Shown here: in pieces, positions 31,539-42,866 of the stretch
Numbering within the stretch: position 1 is the stretch's first letter
Layout of the letters: every line of letters begins with the position of its first letter
Made by a program: the position numbers and the translations under genes
Source of the DNA: Heloderma charlesbogerti
Taxonomy: Eukaryota; Chordata; Lepidosauria; Squamata; Helodermatidae
Reading direction: 5' to 3'
Length of the DNA: 64,000 nt
NCBI GenBank assembly: GCA_026122225.1
Contig: JANEZZ010002694.1
Location: 620,001-684,000, forward strand
Notes under the pieces: generated by a model
Seen by the model: the letters and a program-made list of their open reading frames with translations, nothing else
Database searches by the model: none
What the model was told of the DNA's origin: nothing

Positions 31539-34500
31539 ATGCCGTGCAGGACCACCCAAGATGGACAGGTCATGGCAGAGAGTTCTGACAAAATGTGGTC
31601 CACTGGAGAAGGAAATGGCAACCCACTCCAGTATTCTTGCCAAGAAAACCCCATGGAACATATCACAAGGCTAAAAGAGATGACGCCGGAAGATGAGCCC
31701 CTCAGGTCGGAAGGTGTCCAATATACTACTGGGGAAGAGCAGAGGGTATTTCCAAGTAGCGCCAGAAAGAGTGAAGCGGCTGGGCCAAAGCCGAAAGGAC
31801 ACTCAGCTGTGGATGTGTCTGGTGGTGAAAAGAAAATCCGATGCTGTAAAGAACAATATTGTTTAGGAACCTGGAATGTCAGATCAATGAATCAAGGTAA
31901 GCTGGAGGTGGCCAAACATGAGATGGCAAGATTGAACATCGACATCTTGGGAATCAGCGAACTAAAGTGGACAGGCATGGGCGAATTTAATTCAGGTGAC
32001 CATCATATCTACTACTGTGGGCAAGAATCCCTGAGAAGAAATGGAGTAGCACTCATAGTCAACAAAAGGGTGGGAAAAGCAGTACTGGGGTACAATCTTA
32101 AAAACGATAGAATGATCTCAGTACAAATCCAAGGCAAACCATTCAACATCACAGTAATTCAAGTCTATGCCCCAACCACTGAGGCCGAAGAAGTTGCGGT
32201 TGATCGGTTCTATGAAGACCTACAACACCTTCTAGAACTCACACCAAAAAAAGATGTCCTCTTCATCATAGGGGATTGGAATGCTAAAGTAGGAAGTCAA
32301 GAAATCACTGGGATAACAGGCAAGCATGGCCTTGGTGTACAAAATGAAGCAGAACAAAGGCTAATAGAGTTTTGCCGAGAACACGCTGATCATAGCAAAC
32401 ACTCTTTTCCAACAGCACAAGAGACAACTCTACACATGGACATCACCAGATGGTCAATATCGAAATCAGATTGATTATGTCCTTTGCAGCCGAAGATGGA
32501 GAAGCTCTATACAGTCAGTAAAAACAAGACCTGGAGCCAACTGTGGCTCAGATCATGAGCTTCTTGTTGCAAAATCTCGGCTTAAATTGAAGAATGTAGG
32601 GAAAACCACTAAACCATTCAGGTATGACCTCAATCATATCCCTTATGAATATACAGTGGAGGTGAGGAATAGATTTCAGGGATTAGACCTGATAGACAAG
32701 AGTGCCTGAGGAACTATGGACGGAGGTCCGTAACATTGTTCAGGAGGCAGCAACTAAATCCATCCCAAAGAAAAAGAAATGCAAGAAAGCCAAGTGGCTG
32801 TCTGATGAGGCTTTACAAGTAGCTGAGGAAAGAAGGGAAGCGAAAAGCAAGGGGAAAAGGGGAAGATATATCCAACTGAATGCAGAGTTCCAGAGAATAG
32901 CAAGGAGAGACAAGAAGGCCTTCTTAAATGAACAATGCAAAGAAATCGCAGGAAAACAACAGAATGGGAAAGACTAGAGATCTCTTCAAGAAAATCGGAG
33001 ATCTCAAGGGAACATTTTGTGCAAAGACAGGCATGATCAAGGACAAAGAAGGCAGGGACCTAACAGAAGCAGATGAGATTAAGAAGAGGTGGAAAGAATA
33101 CACAGAAGAACTATACAGGAAAGATCTGAATGTCCCTGATAGCCATGATAGTGCGGTCACTGAACTTGAGCCGGACATCCTAGAAAGTGAAGTCAAGTGG
33201 GTCTTAGGAAGCATTACGAACAACAAAGCCAGCGGAGATGACAGTATTCCAGCTGAGCTATTTAAAATCCTAAAAATGATGATGTTAAAGTGCTGCATTC
33301 AATATGCCAACAAATTTGGAACACTCAACAATGGCCGCAAGACTGGAAAAGGTCCGTTTACATTCCAATTCCAAAGAAGGGCAACGCCAAAGAGTCTTCA
33401 AACTACCGCACAATTGCGCTCATTTCACATGCCAGCAAGGTGATGCTCAAAATCCTACAAGCTAGGCTTCAGCAGTATGCGAACCGAGAACTACCGGAAG
33501 TACAAGCTGGGTTTCGAAGAGGCAGAGGAACTAGAGATCAAATCGCCAACATTCGCTGCATCATGGAGAAAGCAAGAGAATTCCAGAAAAACGTCTATTT
33601 CTGCTTCATTGACTACGCTAAAGCCTTTGATTGTGTGGATCACAACAAACTCTGGCAAATTCTTAAAGTGATGGGAATACCAGACCACCTTACCTGTCTC
33701 CTGAGAAACCTGTACGAGGGTCAAGAAGCAACAGTAAGAACCAGACATGGAACAACCGATTGGTTCAAAATTGGGAAAGGAGTACGACAAGGCTGCATAT
33801 TGTCACCCTGCTTATTTAACTTATATGCAGAGTACATCATGAGAAATGCCGGGTTGGATGAATCAGAGGTCGGAATTAAGATTGCTGGGAGAATTATCAA
33901 CAACCTCCGATATGCAGACAATACCACCCTAATGGCAGAAAGCGAAGAGGATCTCAAGAGCCTCTTGTTGAGGGTGAAAGAGGAGAGTGCAAAAGCTGGT
34001 TTGAAACTCAACATTAAAAAAACTAAGATCATGGCATCTGGCCCTATCACTTCCTGGCATATAGAAGGGGAAGAAATGGAAGCAGTGACAGATTTTACTT
34101 TCTTGGGCTCCAAGATCACCGCAGACGGTGACTGTAGCCATGAAATTAAAAGACGCTTGCTCCATGGGAGGAAAGCTATGGCCAACCTAGACAGCATAGT
34201 AAGAAGCAGAGACATCACCTTGCCGACAAAGGTCCGTCTAATCAAAGCTATGGTTTTCCCAGTAGTAATGTATGGCTGTGAGAGCTGGACTATAAGGAAG
34301 GCTGAGTGCCGAAGAATTGATGCTTTCGAACTGTGGTGCTGGAGAAGACTCTTACAAGTCCCCTGGACTGCAAGGAGGTCAAATCAGTCCATACTAAAGG
34401 AAATCAATCCTGAGTGCTCATTGGAAGGACAGATACTGAAGCTGAAGCTCCAATATTTTGTCCACCTAATGCGAAGAGAAAACTCTCTGGAAAAGACCCT

Positions 34501-34669
34501 GATTCTGGGAAAGACTGAAGGCAAAAGGAGAAGGGGACGGCAGAGGATGAGATGGCTAGATAGCATCACCGATGCAATGAATATGAACTTGAGCACACTC
34601 CGGGAGAGAGCGCAGGACAGGAAGGCCTGGCGTGCTATGGTCCATGGGGTCACGAAGAGTCGGACATGA
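31539..34669 (+). pseudogene. BovB ORF2 remnant with several frameshifts
   Basis: Very similar to the intact ORF at 13744-16887 but broken. The N-terminal frame 31539-32474 covers the leader and most of the endonuclease and is lost near 32385, where two bases are missing. Further shifts occur near 32700, 32948 and 33275. The last block (33290-34669) keeps the RT palm but reads YADN where YADD is expected, a loss of one catalytic aspartate. The C-terminus through KSRT is present. Non-functional. Confidence 0.92.
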
Positions 34670-34701
34670 CTGAATGACTGAACAACAACAGACTTTGTGA
34701 T

Positions 34702-35084
34702 GGACTAGGAGCCACTCAATTTAGAATGTATAATGAAGTTTCTAATACGAAACTTATTTACTCATTTCTATCATATTTAGGCATTAAATATAGGATATTG
34801 CCCTTAGACAGTCACCTCAAAATATCCCTCATACAAGCCTTTGGCTTTCCCCCTCAGTCTTCATTCCCAGATGTAACCATAAGTACATGTAACAGCATTT
34901 GCTCACATTTTTCTCTTCCTCCCTTGTTTTTCCCATTTCCTCTTTTAGATTGTACATTCTAAAATAATGACAATAACAATGAAATTTCACTGTTTGTCTA
35001 CCTGTAAGCTTTTTTTCCCCCAGCCTGAGTGCGTGCGGGTCACATCTATGCCTCCATCCCCATCAACAGGTGCCTGATTTGCTA
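34702..35084. other. No recognisable feature
   Basis: A/T-rich flank of the BovB insertion. Confidence 0.45.
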
Positions 35085-35250
35085 TTTATATATTAGGGGT
35101 TTTTCCTGTTCATTCCTCGAAGGAGCTCAGAGCAATGTTTTAGCCTCAAAACCGCTTTATGTTAGGCAGATACTGCAACTTGCCCAAGGCTAACCAGTAA
35201 GCTTGGTAGCTGTGTAAGGATTTTATTCTGGGCTTCAGAAGTCTAGCAAC
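35085..35250 (-). mobile_element. MIR-type SINE, decayed
   Basis: Plus-strand words ggagctcagagca and cttgcccaaggctaaccagt then ttctgggctt follow the inverted order of the SINE at 19815-20073. Confidence 0.5.
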
Positions 35251-36315
35251 ACTAGGTCCTTTTGCATGTGCATGTGTGGGAGGGGTCTGTTCATCTCTAG
35301 GTACCTTGCTATTCCACAAGGACAGCTCAAGATTCCTCCCTCCTTTCATTCGGTTCTTGACTCCTGCAAAATTAGCCACACAGCACTCTCTGCATTTGCT
35401 TAAGCTTTCTTTTTTTTAATTAACTATTTCAATAGCAATTTGCAATCCCAAGAGGACAAAGCATGTCTGTGAAAAGAGCAGCAGGAGTATTAAGGGACAA
35501 AAAATAAAAAAAAATGCAATAAGATGCATATCTGGTTTCTCATCATGCGGTGTGTCTTTTATACAGCACAATTCATGTAAAAAGAAAAGAAAAAAAGGTT
35601 TGGATCCAGAGTTCCCATGAGCAGAACTCCACTCACAGGACACTCCCAATGGAGCAAGAGCAGGGAGGCAATTTTCACTGACAACCACTGCCAGTTAGTA
35701 GACAATAATGAGGTAGATGGTGTGACTTTCCATGAAATGACATGAACTCCACTGTTCAGTAATCCTGTTTATACTGCAATTCTGTGCACATTATTATTCT
35801 GTTGCTGGCATTAGTTTCTTGCCATACATGTTTCAGGGGCGATAAGACCACTATTTTGCACGGATACTGACAAGAATCCTCTTCCACATATAGGCAATCA
35901 GCAACTCTCTCTCTCTCTCTCTCTCCCCCCCCCCTCTCTCATCGTCCGTACAACCTCCCTCCCTTTTTTCACCTTAACGATCAAATTCAGTTACAGTTAG
36001 ATTGGATCACTGCAGTGGAAGCGGCTTCATGGAAGATTTCTCTCTAGTGGTTAAAAGGCGTAAGATTCCCATCTAATTTTCCTTCATGAATTTCTATGGC
36101 ATGGGAGACCAATCTGATTAAGAGAGCAAACTTCAAATGCTTGTATTAAGTGAATTAAATGTTTAAAAGATCCTATGCAGGAACAGAAGAGGATGTGACT
36201 GGTTTACTGGTATGATTTAGTTCATTCTGTCTGAGAATTGCATAAAGTGATCTTAAGCCTTGGGGGGAATAAAGATTTTTTAGCTTTACCAGCCCAATAC
36301 TCAACAGCAAATGAG
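35251..36315. other. Unassigned, with a (ct)n(c)n tract
   Basis: Pyrimidine microsatellite at about 35905-35940. Nothing else recognised. Confidence 0.45.
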
Positions 36316-36412
36316 AGATTAAGGCTGTAACCCTAAACCACTGATCTGGGAGTAAGCCCCAGCGAAATAAATTGGATTTAGTTCTGAGTAGACATCTATA
36401 GGATGCACTGTA
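36316..36412. mobile_element. Short TIR element (agtaagcccc family)
   Basis: Contains ctgggagtaagccccagc and ctgagtagacatctatagga, in the same order as the copies at 7312 and 8575. Confidence 0.6.
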
Positions 36413-37322
36413 AGGGAGTCCCCTTCCCTCCCAACACCACTGCCACATTCCAGCTCTTGCGCTATGCAGGAAGGGAGAGTCCTTATCAATCGATTTAGCC
36501 AATGGGTCTAATGTACCATCATAGAGTGTGTGGGCTGTTCCTTTAAAAATTAATTAATTAAAATAGAATTTGAACAAAACTGCGTCTGTTTTCCCATAGT
36601 AACAGTGGTCATCACCACCTCTTTATTGGCCACTTACATTCCTCTGTAACTGGGATTAACAGAGCTCCACTCCTACCACCTCCTTTACTCCTATGGTCCA
36701 TTCTTTTTAACCCAGGTATGGCCATCAGGTGCTCCATGGGAGGGATCTGCCATGCAGTACCACAGGAAAAGAGGGCGGGGATGAATAAAAGATGATGCCC
36801 AAGTTATAGACACTTTGGGGTGGGATGAGGAGAAATAGGAGTGCCAAGTATGCTTACAGATGAGACTTTTATGGCACCATCCTCCTGCCTCATTTACAGA
36901 ATTATGCAGGAAGGTCCAGATGTCATCATCTTCCACTGATGGCCCTTCTGGTTTTTCTACCACTTCTATCTTTTTGCTTACCATGGAAAATCCTTGAAGG
37001 AAAAAAAGATGGAATAGCAGCATGATGCCTTTGGATTCTTAGTGCTAGAACCCCTCCATCTGGAAGCACCCCAAGAGATGGGGGAAAACAGCAGTACAAA
37101 CCAAACGTTCCATCTAAGAAAGGTTCAACCTAGGCTAGTTAGTTGCCCAGGAAGAAAACTGCATACAAAGAAAAGGAAGCATATCAGGGGAAAAGATGAA
37201 GAAAAAAAAGGAGGTGGAGTCCATTAGTCTTACAGGTTTTCACTGACCTAGTTTATGTAATGTAATTATGTAATGATACCCCCACTGGTTTAAAAACCTT
37301 TCAGTTGACATGCACGAACGGG
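36413..37322. other. No confident feature
   Basis: A minus-strand ORF (36691-37023) has an acceptor-like pyrimidine tract but no recognised domain. I do not call it an exon. Confidence 0.4.
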
Positions 37323-37550
37323 CCTCTTCCTCTTTTACTGCACAATCCATGATCAGCTCCTTTGGAGGTTGTGCGGGTGACATGTGAATACAGCCCGCTG
37401 GGTTCTTTAAGGGCTAAACTACTCAGCAGTTAACCCAACAACAAACTATGGGTTAACCTCTGGGTTGTTTAGCCCCTAAACAGTTCACATGTCACCCTGC
37501 ACAATCTACAAAGGAGCCAATCACGGGTTGTGCTGTAAAGAGGAAGAGGA
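37323..37550. mobile_element. Foldback element with ~70-bp arms
   Basis: Left arm 37323-37390 (cctcttcctctttta…, gttgtgcgggtgacatgtga) pairs with right arm 37481-37550 (cacatgtcaccctgcacaat …aagaggaagagg). The centre contains further inverted ggttaa words. Class unknown. Confidence 0.75.
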
Positions 37551-37590
37551 CAGACATGCTGCAGGTAGTGCATCCACTCTCTCCCATTTG

Positions 37591-37639
37591 TGCACGACAA
37601 CCTATTGGTTTTTTAACCAATGGGCTGTCATTATGTGCA
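37591..37639. repeat. Hairpin with ~20-base arms
   Basis: tgcacgacaacctattggtt pairs with aaccaatgggctgtca…gtgca around a tttt loop, with one 5-base bulge. Confidence 0.7.
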
Positions 37640-37666
37640 GATAGCCCCTTTATCATAAGTGGCACC

Positions 37667-38073
37667 TAGGGATGTTGGAGAAATCCACAATGGATTCAAA
37701 TGAGTTCGGATAGCTCTGCATCTGACCTGTGGATTCAGGGTTTTTTCCAAGCGACATGAATTCTGCTGATTTGAGAACTGGTTTTTCACTTTTAGGGAGG
37801 ATTTGTGCTAATTCGGATTAGCAACTGTGTGCATTAGTGCAAATGCACACTTTTGCAAATCTGCATTAGTTAATGCACATTATTGCTAATGCACATTACC
37901 TAATGCAGATTAGCACATTTGCGCATTAACATTAATGTGAATTAGCACAAGTATAATGTAATTCTGGTTTAAAAAAAACTCAGTTCTGTACATGAGAGGA
38001 TGACAGAGAAAAAGATGCCTGACAATCCACAAAACACAGGCAGGATGGATTTAACAAAATCCATACATCCCTA
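37667..38073. mobile_element. Non-autonomous hAT-like element
   Basis: Ends tagggatgttgg and atacatcccta are inverted. Flanks gtggcacc and ctggtacc match at 6 of 8 positions, a decayed target duplication. The interior (37830-37945) is dense in gcattag/ctaatgc inverted words. Confidence 0.65.
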
Positions 38074-38477
38074 CTGGTACCCATCATGGTTAGTTGCCAA
38101 GTTTTTTCAAATTGTTTCCTCTAAAATCCCTACAAATAGAAAATTTTAGAAATTTTGCATTTTTAAATAAACATTAAAATCAGTAATTATTTTACATATT
38201 ATGGATTTATTCAGAGCATCTGTTCAAATGAATTAACTGTTTCTTTGCAACTCATCATAAAATGGCTCCCCAGTTCTTTCAGGTTTTATATGGTTTCAGT
38301 GGTGGAAAATATGGGCAAAAATTGGTTGCCAACTCAGAAGACTAAAAGGTAAAATGACTAATTTATAAAAGTAAAATATTGTGACACTTATGACCGCATC
38401 TATCAATTTCATTGATGTGCATGTTTGTACGATATACTTGCAGTCATGTCAAACATAATTACTCCCTTGTATATATA
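38074..38477. other. Unassigned A/T-rich sequence
   Basis: Flank of the Tc1-like transposon. Nothing recognised. Confidence 0.45.
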
Positions 38478-39206
38478 CAGTCAGGGCCAGAAATATTGGA
38501 ACAAGGATAACTGTTTTGGCAGTTGACCTCTGTACACCACCACACTGAGGGAAACACACCCAGATGGGAGTGAAGTCAGGACTTTCAGCTGGAATTCAAG
38601 GGGTTTGACAAAAGTGGAGCACTAACCATTCAAGGAGTACAACCAGTGGCATACACCCCCCCCCCATCGTTGGTGGCTCATAAGTAATGGAACAAACCAA
38701 CATCATTCCAAAGTTAAGGATCACCTTTAATGCCTGGATGAAAATCCTTTGCAGTCAATGACCGCCTGAAGTCTGGAACGCATGGACATGACCAAATGCA
38801 GAGTTTCCTCCCTCAAGATGCTTTGCCAGGCCTTTACGGCAGCTGCCCTCAGCTGCTGCTTGTTTGTGGGTCTTTCTGCCTTCAGTCTTGTCTTCAGGAA
38901 GTGAAAAGCATGCTCTATTGGGTTGAGATCAGGTGACTGACTTGGCCATTGAAGAACATCCCACTTCTTTGCCTTGAGAAACTCTTGGGTAGCTTTTGCT
39001 GTATGTTTTGGGTCATTATCCATCTGCAATATGGAGTGGCATCCTATCAGTTTGGCAGCATTCGGCTGCATCTGAGCAGAAAGTATAGCCCTATACACTT
39101 CAGAATTCATCCTGCTGCTTTTATCAGCAGTCAGGTCATCAATAAACACCAGTGACCCGGCTCCATTGGCAGCCATACATGCCCATGCCGTAACACTGCC
39201 TCCACC

Positions 39207-39522
39207 TGTCAGGGTGGAAAGTGAGCCAATAGAGCCCCAGAGCAGTTCTGATTCTGAGGAGGAACAGCAATCCATGGGAGAGGAGCTTGCTCATCTCTCA
39301 CAAGCACAGCAGCTGGCAGAGATTCCTCCTGCCAGCATTCCTGGGATAGATAGTGACCCTGGCAGTGAGAGAGCGCTGGAGGGGGGCTTGCTGGACACTC
39401 GACGCAGACGCAGGGAGCGACGACAGATGGAGGGCGCGGAAAGGAGGCGTAGCGCTCGTTTGGCGCGTAAACAACGGTCACGTCCCGAGGACCCAAGGGA
39501 AAGAGGGAGGATCTCTCCCTAG
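39207..39522 (+). other. Open frame across the LTR U3
   Basis: The frame is open from the LTR start to a stop at 39522 without needing an ATG inside the LTR. It encodes an acidic, Ser/Glu-rich segment followed by an Arg-rich one (RRRRRERRQ, RRSARLARKQ). No known domain. It may be the pol C-terminus running into the 3' LTR in the intact element, or chance in a G/C-rich stretch. Confidence 0.4.
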
Positions 39523-39763
39523 CCCATAAGTTCAGGGTCTTCCCGTTATTCTCCTTCAAACGGGGACCAACTGCCTTACCTGGAGCTTAGGCTACTCAGC
39601 TATCTTTCCCCAGTGCTGTTCTTTGCTTTGGCGCTAGCTACTAGTATTCTGAAAGAGTCATAAAGTAATAAAGGAATAAAGTCTCGGAAAGAATTCCTCA
39701 TCGTCTGTGTCCTGAGTTGGCTACTGGTGGGGACTGCAAGAGGCAGCTAGGGTGCTCCTGACA
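39207..39763 (+). mobile_element. Solo LTR of the Gypsy family seen at 442-2836
   Basis: Begins tgtcaggg and ends cctgaca, with a 5-bp target duplication ccacc (39202-39206 and 39764-39768). Its last ~228 bp match the 3' LTR fragment at 2609-2836. It carries two AATAAA signals (about 39668-39680) marking the likely R region. No internal retrotransposon sequence is present, so it arose by LTR-LTR recombination. Orientation is taken from the shared 3' end with the plus-strand Gypsy relic. Confidence 0.93.
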
Positions 39764-40799
39764 CCACCATGTTTGACAGATGATGTGCTATGCTTTGGAT
39801 CATGAGCTGTTCCTTTTCTTCTCCATACTTTTCTCTTCCCATCATTCTGGTACAAATTAATCTTGTAATTGGACTTTCATCAGTCCAAATAATTTTATTC
39901 CAGAACTGGGCAGGCTTTTTTAGGTGTTTGCTGGCAAAGGCTAATGTGGCCTGTCTGTTCTTGAGCATTACCAGTGGTTTGCACCTTGTTGTGAAACCTC
40001 TGTATTTACATTCATAAAGCCATCTCTTGACTGTAGATGTTGACAATGACATGCCTACCTCCTCAAGAGTGTTCTTGACCTGGCTAGATGTTGTGAAAGG
40101 GTTCCTCTTCACCACGAGCAGAATTCTGTGGTCATCCACTTTAGTTGTCTTCCGTGGTCTTCCAGGCCTTTGGCTGTTGCTGAGCTTGTCAGTTAATTCC
40201 TTCATTTTCCGGATGTTCCAAACTGTTGTGTTGGCCACTCCCAATGTTTTTGCTACCTCTCTGATGGGTTTGTTTTGTTTTGTTTGCTCAGCCTGATGGC
40301 CTCCTTCACTCGCATGGATACCTCTTTGGACCTCATGTTGGGGTTCCAGTGAACAGCTACCAAATGCAACTGTAACACTCAGAACCACCTCCAGGCCTTT
40401 TATCTGCTTGATTGGTCATGGGGTACCCAGGAAACAGGCCACACCTGGCCATGCAGCTGCTTGTCAGCCATTCGTTCCATTACTTATGAGCCACCAACGA
40501 TGGGTGTGTGTGTATGCCACTGGCCGTACTTCCTGAATGGTTAGTGCCCCACTTTTGTCAAACCCCTTGAATTACAGCTGAAAGTCCTGACTTCGCTCCC
40601 ATCTGGGTGTGTTTCCTTTCAACTTCAGTGTGGTGGTGTACAGAGGCCAACTGCCAAAACAGTTATCCTTGTTCCAATATTTCTGGCCCTGACTGTATAT
40701 ATATTAAACAATTAAAATGTATGTAATTATGGCCATCAGGAGGCAGGATAAGTTGTGTTCTCTGCTGGGCTTAGTCACCAGTGAAGAACTACCTGCAAG

Positions 40800-41040
40800 G
40801 TTTCCTTATGGAGAATAAAGCTATCAATGGCTATCAGTCATGATGTGTGTATATTACTCCACTATCAGGGGCAGCATGCTTCACAGTACCAGTTACTGTG
40901 GAACATGAGTGGGAGGTACTATTACACCCATGTCCTGCTTGTGGGCTTCTCAATGGCATCTGGTTGGCCACTGTGAGAACACAATGCTGGACAAAATAGG
41001 CCTCTGGTCTGATCCAGCATGGGTCGTCGTATCTTCTTCT
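40800..41040 (+). mobile_element. CR1 LINE 3' end
   Basis: Contains aaagctatcaatggctatca, gtcctgcttgtgggcttctc, and the terminal ctggtctgatccagcatggg, matching 55500-55755 in order. No coding part. Confidence 0.8.
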
Positions 41041-41624
41041 TCTTTCTCCTCAGAAGAGTATATTATACCATTAACAGTGAGGCCAACAGCTTTGCAGCAT
41101 GGAAAGGGCTCACAGCCTACTCACCATGACTGTGCAATGTATACCATCAGTCCCAACAGCAACCTGTACCTAGTTGACAAAGCGCCTCAGCTCCACTGTC
41201 CTATAACTTTGCAGTCTCCCACAATCCCACTTTTTCTTCTATCTCACTGGTTAGTAGAAAGAAGTGTGGTCCTCTGCACTTCCTCTTTCAAGTAGGAGTG
41301 TCTGATGTCCAGCAGTCAATCAGATTCCAGACAAACTCTCAATTTTTCCTATCCACTCCATGTTGCAAAAGGAGGCTACATGCCACATTCTATAGTCCTT
41401 GCCCTTACTATTAAGAGACAGGAGTGATGAACACTGCACTGAGAATATATGACAAGGCTGCTGAGGAATGGGCTGGACTGGGCCAGATAAAGCCATGATG
41501 AAGGAAGAACAAGACCGTTCATGGACTAGAAAGGCAATGCGACCCAGTGACTGAATCCAAGGAACTGGTTTTACATCTGTGATATTCACCTAAGTAGCTG
41601 GCTCATGAATCAATGGCATGGATT
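41041..41624. other. No recognisable feature
   Basis: Region beyond the 3' end of the FGD-type gene. No exon or repeat recognised. Confidence 0.4.
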
Positions 41625-41630
41625 TTTATT
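41625..41630 (-). terminator. Candidate polyadenylation signal of the FGD-type gene
   Basis: A plus-strand tttatt reads AATAAA on the minus strand, about 1.0 kb past the stop codon. Other A/T-rich hexamers upstream could also serve. Confidence 0.45.
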
Positions 41631-42641
41631 TGCATACATAAATATTTTTTGCAAACAAAAGTACACAGGAAACAAATTACAAATTCAATTTATACAATGT
41701 CTTAATCTGATGACTAAGTCTCAGATCAGTTGTGTAAAAAATGCTTAATATGTGGTATTTACAAATTATATAAATAAATCCTTGATTACTCAAAAAAGTT
41801 AATCATTCTAAACAATTATTTTTACCTTACTGGGTATACTAAAAATGTTCCATTTATTGGTAGCATCCCAGTTTGCAGTATAAAACATTTGCTTGCATAC
41901 ATTAAAAAGGAGGACATATAAAGAAATAAGAAAAGTGTGGGTAAACGTAAAAAAACCAATTTTTTATATATCTATATATAGAAATACTTGATAATTGAGA
42001 TTTCAAGATGTCTACTGCAATGGCTTTCAGCAGACTTTAGAAATATATTCTACAGTATTTGTCTTGTGAAAAAAGCATTTCATGAAAGAGAAGTATTACC
42101 CCCCCAAAACCCCAAATCTACTACATTGCTTGTACAGCACAGGGGAGACGAGTTTTAAAAAGAAATCCCCAAAAGGAAGACAGAGAACAGCATGTCAGTG
42201 GCCAGCCACAAGCCTTATACAACAATTAACTTAAAGGCAGCACTTTTTTAACTCACAGACTATACACATCCTTCACTCAAACAGCAATTGAAGGAACAAA
42301 AATATAGGGGGAGCTGCTAAGAAATACTAGCAGGGAACTGATGGTTTTCCAATTACCTTTGATAAAATTAATGCTTTCTCTTTTTTCCCTTTGTCATTAA
42401 CATCAACATAAACACCATTAACAACTACACCTACTTATCCCATCTAACAACATATATGCTGGATAATCAGTACTGTATGTGATGAAATGTATGATAAAAA
42501 AGGGAGAGGGGGAAAAACTACTGAAATTCCTATACAGACATACAGAAATATAAAGCAATGTAGATTTTCAAAGTGCCATGAATACTGAGTTCAGGTGACG
42601 TTTTTCTCTCCCCAATATAGTTTGGATCACATAAAAAGACA
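41631..42641 (-). other. Probable 3' UTR of the FGD-type gene
   Basis: A/T-rich sequence following the stop codon, free of the dispersed repeats that crowd the rest of the window, as expected for a 3' UTR. Its extent is inferred. Confidence 0.5.
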
Positions 42642-42866
42642 TTAGGGATTACTGGCTTCTTCACTTGAATCATAAGTCTCCCCTTTAGCTGCTTTGGTGA
42701 GAATATCCATCCATTTTATTTGCAAGTCTTCATCCTCTGCACTGAAATAGATAGTCTGATGGGATTGGCAGAGTTTGAAAACGTATTTTGATTCGAATTT
42801 CTCACCAGAATGTGGGAAGTCAACTTCATATCCTGGTAGGGGTATACTGCGTGGAATCCGTCCATC
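42642..42866 (-). CDS. FGD-family gene, terminal coding exon (PH domain C-terminal half)
   Basis: FGD proteins activate the Rho-type GTPase Cdc42 through a DH domain and bind membranes through PH and FYVE domains. This exon starts after a ttag acceptor at 42867 (phase 0) and runs 74 codons to TAA at 42642. It encodes the last strands and C-terminal helix of a PH domain: SIPLPGYEVDF, YVFKLCQSHQTIYFSA, then the WMDILTKAAKGET helix with its conserved Trp, and an acidic tail ending EEASNP. The GGNQ-DGRIPR junction with the preceding exon and the IPLP strand resemble what I recall of vertebrate FGD2/FGD3 more than FGD1 or FGD4. The exact paralogue is not settled. Confidence 0.88.
   Translation of the reverse strand, partial: DGRIPRSIPLPGYEVDFPHSGEKFESKYVFKLCQSHQTIYFSAEDEDLQIKWMDILTKAAKGETYDSSEEASNP

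Larger units (their letters stand above)
31347..34689 (+). mobile_element. BovB LINE, full length, frameshifted, chimeric 5' end
   Basis: Bounded by a perfect 12-bp duplication agactttgtgat (31335-31346 and 34690-34701). It starts ccccttcatggatcac and ends with the aac tail. Its first ~46 bp (to about 31392) are followed by a ~92-bp stretch of minus-strand CR1 sequence (31393-31484). The leader word atcactgccttgttgtggcg then starts over at 31485 and continues normally. Confidence 0.93.
38727..40388 (-). pseudogene. Tc1-type DD34E transposase, broken
   Basis: This would cut and paste the element at TA sites. The N-terminal part (39769-40388) has a paired-type HTH (REVAKTLGVANTTVWNI), the basic linker GRPRK and the first catalytic Asp in IWTDES. 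The C-terminal part (38727-39201) has GGGSVTAWACMA, the second Asp in QMDNDPKHT, and the third residue Glu in SPDLNPIEHAF, with 34 residues between the last two. A frameshift lies near 39868, just after WTDES, and the solo LTR separates the halves. ORF ends facing the LTR contain LTR-derived residues and are not transposase. Confidence 0.92.
38478..40695 (-). mobile_element. Tc1-like transposon, full length, split by a solo LTR
   Basis: Both ends start cagtcagggccagaaatatt (inverted) and are flanked by TA. The terminal inverted repeats extend about 210-220 bp each (38478-38697 and 40475-40695) with few differences. Removing the 557-bp LTR and one 5-bp target copy leaves about 1.66 kb, a normal Tc1 size. 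The transposase lies on the minus strand. Confidence 0.95.

Noticed and set aside
13744..34669. BovB sequence as possible cattle contamination
   Set aside because: BovB is native to squamates. All three copies sit among reptile-type CR1, L2 and SINE repeats, and two have target duplications of local sequence.
36691..37023. Possible minus-strand exon with an acceptor-like tract
   Set aside because: No recognised domain, no matching donor in a consistent frame, and no neighbour exon.
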